Source: Halomonas binhaiensis
Lineage (GTDB): Bacteria; Pseudomonadota; Gammaproteobacteria; Pseudomonadales; Halomonadaceae
DNA: 64,000 nt
Assembly (NCBI RefSeq): GCF_008329985.2
Contig: NZ_CP038437.2
Span: 1-64,000, forward strand
Reading direction: 5' to 3'
In this document: piece after piece, positions 62,425 to 64,000 of the stretch
Numbering within the stretch: the stretch's first letter is position 1
Layout of the letters: the number at the start of each line of letters is the position of its first letter
The notes under the pieces: generated by a model
Database searches by the model: none
What the model saw: only the letters and a program-made list of their open reading frames with translations
What the model was told of the DNA's origin: nothing
Program-made: the position numbers and the translations under genes

Positions 62425-62877
62425 ATGCGACTCAGGACATTGCTGGTTGGATCGGCCATGCTTGCCCTTTTGGCCGGTTGTGCCAGCAGCGGTTCCGATG
62501 ACACGGAATCCAAGGACGCCATGCAGGCGCAAACAGCGACTTACCAAGGTACTCTGCCGTGCCGTAACTGCGATGGCATCGACCTGACCGTCGACCTGAA
62601 GGGTACAGAGGCGAGCGCTCCGACAGAGCGTACCTTTGACCTGACTGCCTCCTATCGCAACCATCCCCAGAATCCTGCGGATGAGACTTACAACGGTAAC
62701 TGGGAAGTGCTGAGTGGCACAGCCGACGACCCCAGCGCGACCGTCTATGAACTGACCCCGAATGGCGAAGGTCAGACTTACTATTTCATGCGTGTAGATC
62801 CGCGCACGCTGGAACTGATCGACCCCGACCGTCGTCGCTTCCAGAACAACAGCATGTTGCAACTGACCCGCAAGTGA
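62425..62877 (+). CDS. NlpE-like (copper resistance / envelope stress) lipoprotein
   Basis: A 150-residue lipoprotein. The lipobox LLAGC is at residues 16-20 (Cys20). The family CxxC is seen in TLPCRNCDGIDLTVDL. It keeps only the N-terminal NlpE domain, while E. coli NlpE (about 236 residues) has a second one. A strong AGGAGG precedes the ATG. A terminator follows at 62898. Confidence 0.85.
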   Translation: MRLRTLLVGSAMLALLAGCASSGSDDTESKDAMQAQTATYQGTLPCRNCDGIDLTVDLKGTEASAPTERTFDLTASYRNHPQNPADETYNGNWEVLSGTADDPSATVYELTPNGEGQTYYFMRVDPRTLELIDPDRRRFQNNSMLQLTRK

Positions 62878-62897
62878 TCGCGAGTCCTGTTGCCATG

Positions 62898-62922
62898 AGG
62901 GGCGGCCTACAAGGCCGCCCCT
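62898..62922 (+). terminator. Terminator of the NlpE-like gene
   Basis: A perfect 11-bp AGGGGCGGCCT / AGGCCGCCCCT stem with a 3-base loop, followed by TGCTGTTT. Confidence 0.7.
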
Positions 62923-62988
62923 TGCTGTTTCTGGCAGATGTTCTGCAACTGCGTATTTCTTTTGTGATGCCGAGTGAGCACAGGGATC

Positions 62989-64000
62989 ATGGCCAAGTCC
63001 AAGAGCGCCTTCGTTTGCACTGAATGCGGTGCTGAATATCGAAAGTGGCAGGGGCAATGCTCCAGCTGCATGGAGTGGAATACCCTCAGTGAGGTGCGCC
63101 TGTCGCCTCCTGGGCGCGGTGGCTCCAGTGCCTCTGCGACGCGTAGCGGCTACAGTGGCAATCTATCCCGTGAAGTTGTGGATCTGGCCAATGTGGATCT
63201 CTCCGAGGTGCCTCGCCTGTCATCCACTTTCGCTGAGTTCGATCGTGTGCTGGGTGGCGGCTTGGTGCCTGGATCGGCGGTGCTGCTCGGTGGCCATCCT
63301 GGCGCAGGCAAGTCGACCTTGCTGTTGCAGACTGCCTGCAAGCTGGCCCAGCAATGCAATGTGTTGTACGTGACCGGTGAGGAATCGTTGTCTCAGGTGG
63401 CCATGCGCGCTCATCGGCTGCAACTGCCGACTCAGGGGCTCAAGATGCTGGCAGAGACCAGTGTCGAGACGATTCTGGCAGTGGCAGAGCGGGAGCGTCC
63501 GGAAATCCTGGTCATTGACTCGATCCAGACGATGCATCTGGAAGATATTTCTTCTGCACCGGGAGGCGTGGCCCAGGTGCGCGAATCGGCTGCGGTCCTG
63601 ACCCGCTTCGCCAAGCAGAGCAATACTGTGTTGCTGCTGGTGGTGCTGGTCAATGCTTGAGCACATGATTGATGCATCACTGTTGCTGGATCTCGCCATG
63701 CTGGAACATGGTATGAAGGAAGTGAAGAACCCCAGCGCCATCTTCCTTTCCCGTCAGCAGGAGCAGGCACCTGGCAGCGTAGTGATGGTGGTCTGGGAAG
63801 GTACGCGCCCAATCCTGGTCGAGGTCCAGGCACTGCTGGATGAATCGGCCATGGGCAATCCGCGCCGAGTGGCGGTCGGCCTGGATGGTAACCGTCTGTC
63901 CATGCTGTTGGCGGTGCTCCATCGCCATGGCGGCCTGTTTACCGGCGATCAGGATGTCTTCCTCAATGTTGTCGGCGGGGTCAAGGTACTCGAAACCAGT
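62989..64000 (+). pseudogene. radA: DNA repair protein RadA, apparently disrupted and cut by the window end
   Basis: The N-terminal part is normal: a C-x2-C...C-x2-C zinc finger (CTECG ... CSSC), Walker A GHPGAGKST and the Walker B region (ILVIDSIQTMHLED). The frame then stops at 63660 after LLLVVLVNA. The next frame resumes with LEHMIDASLLLD and continues as the RadA C-terminal Lon-like part (KEVKNPSAIFLS ... NPRRVAVGL). Two stretches of the normal protein are missing at the junction, including the KNRFG motif. Either the gene is inactive in this strain or the assembly is wrong here. The 3' end lies beyond the window. Confidence 0.85.

Overview
The window reads as the chromosome of a gamma-proteobacterium of the Halomonas / Halomonadaceae type. 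This is inferred from the overall gene set and gene order (hmgA-fahA-maiA, an fpr/FinR divergent pair, a glnK-amtB-glnK block, DUF1127 and UbiK-like genes). It was not tested by a database search. The backbone is moderately GC-rich and densely coding. About 62 protein genes are supported. I see no rRNA, tRNA, CRISPR array, intact insertion sequence or prophage.

Region 1 (1-12.7 kb) is an accessory surface-polysaccharide locus. It opens with an ABC-type capsule exporter: the end of a KpsD/SLBB outer-membrane protein, then KpsM-, KpsT- and KpsE-like proteins. It continues with rmlB and rmlA (dTDP-4-keto-6-deoxyglucose synthesis, without rmlC or rmlD), a 1157-residue multi-domain glycosyltransferase and three different sulfotransferases. 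Much of 4.4-11.6 kb is clearly more AT-rich than the rest, suggesting horizontal acquisition. The simplest reading is a sulfated capsule or exopolysaccharide.

Region 2 (12.8-20 kb) is housekeeping: a CvfB-like S1 protein, gshB, the algH(yqgE)-ruvX pair, pyrB, a MocR regulator, a DUF1127 protein and a PhzF-type isomerase. Region 3 (20-25.7 kb) is a compact operon of a PF06089-type asparaginase, a secreted cyanophycinase and a YfcC-type transporter, divergent from an RpiR regulator. It looks like a scavenging pathway for cyanophycin or beta-aspartyl dipeptides. Region 4 (25.8-38.4 kb) holds a class A beta-lactamase with a Tat signal, the tyrosine/homogentisate operon hmgA-fahA-maiA with a divergent MarR gene, an IclR-Rieske pair, a purine salvage pair (8-oxoguanine deaminase family plus NCS2 permease), an EamA exporter and serA. 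The serA stop codon lies inside a three-copy 15-bp repeat.

Region 5 (38.4-53.2 kb) carries the isoprenoid operon xseB-ispA-dxs-djlA, a LysR/aldo-keto reductase pair, an NhaC antiporter, a GNAT-nitrilase fusion, ribA, hemE, comM and ubiK. Region 6 (53.2-64 kb) carries nitrogen control (glnK-amtB behind a predicted NtrC/sigma-54 promoter, then a second PII gene), small oxygenase and glyoxalase-fold proteins, fpr with its FinR-like regulator, a membrane protein with a collagen-like Gly-rich tail encoded by 36-bp repeats, hisC, an AEC transporter and an NlpE-like lipoprotein. It ends with a radA gene that appears broken by a frameshift and two internal deletions.

The items most worth a second look are the sulfated-capsule locus with its giant glycosyltransferase, the cyanophycin operon, the collagen-like repeat protein, the damaged radA and the repeated stop module at serA.
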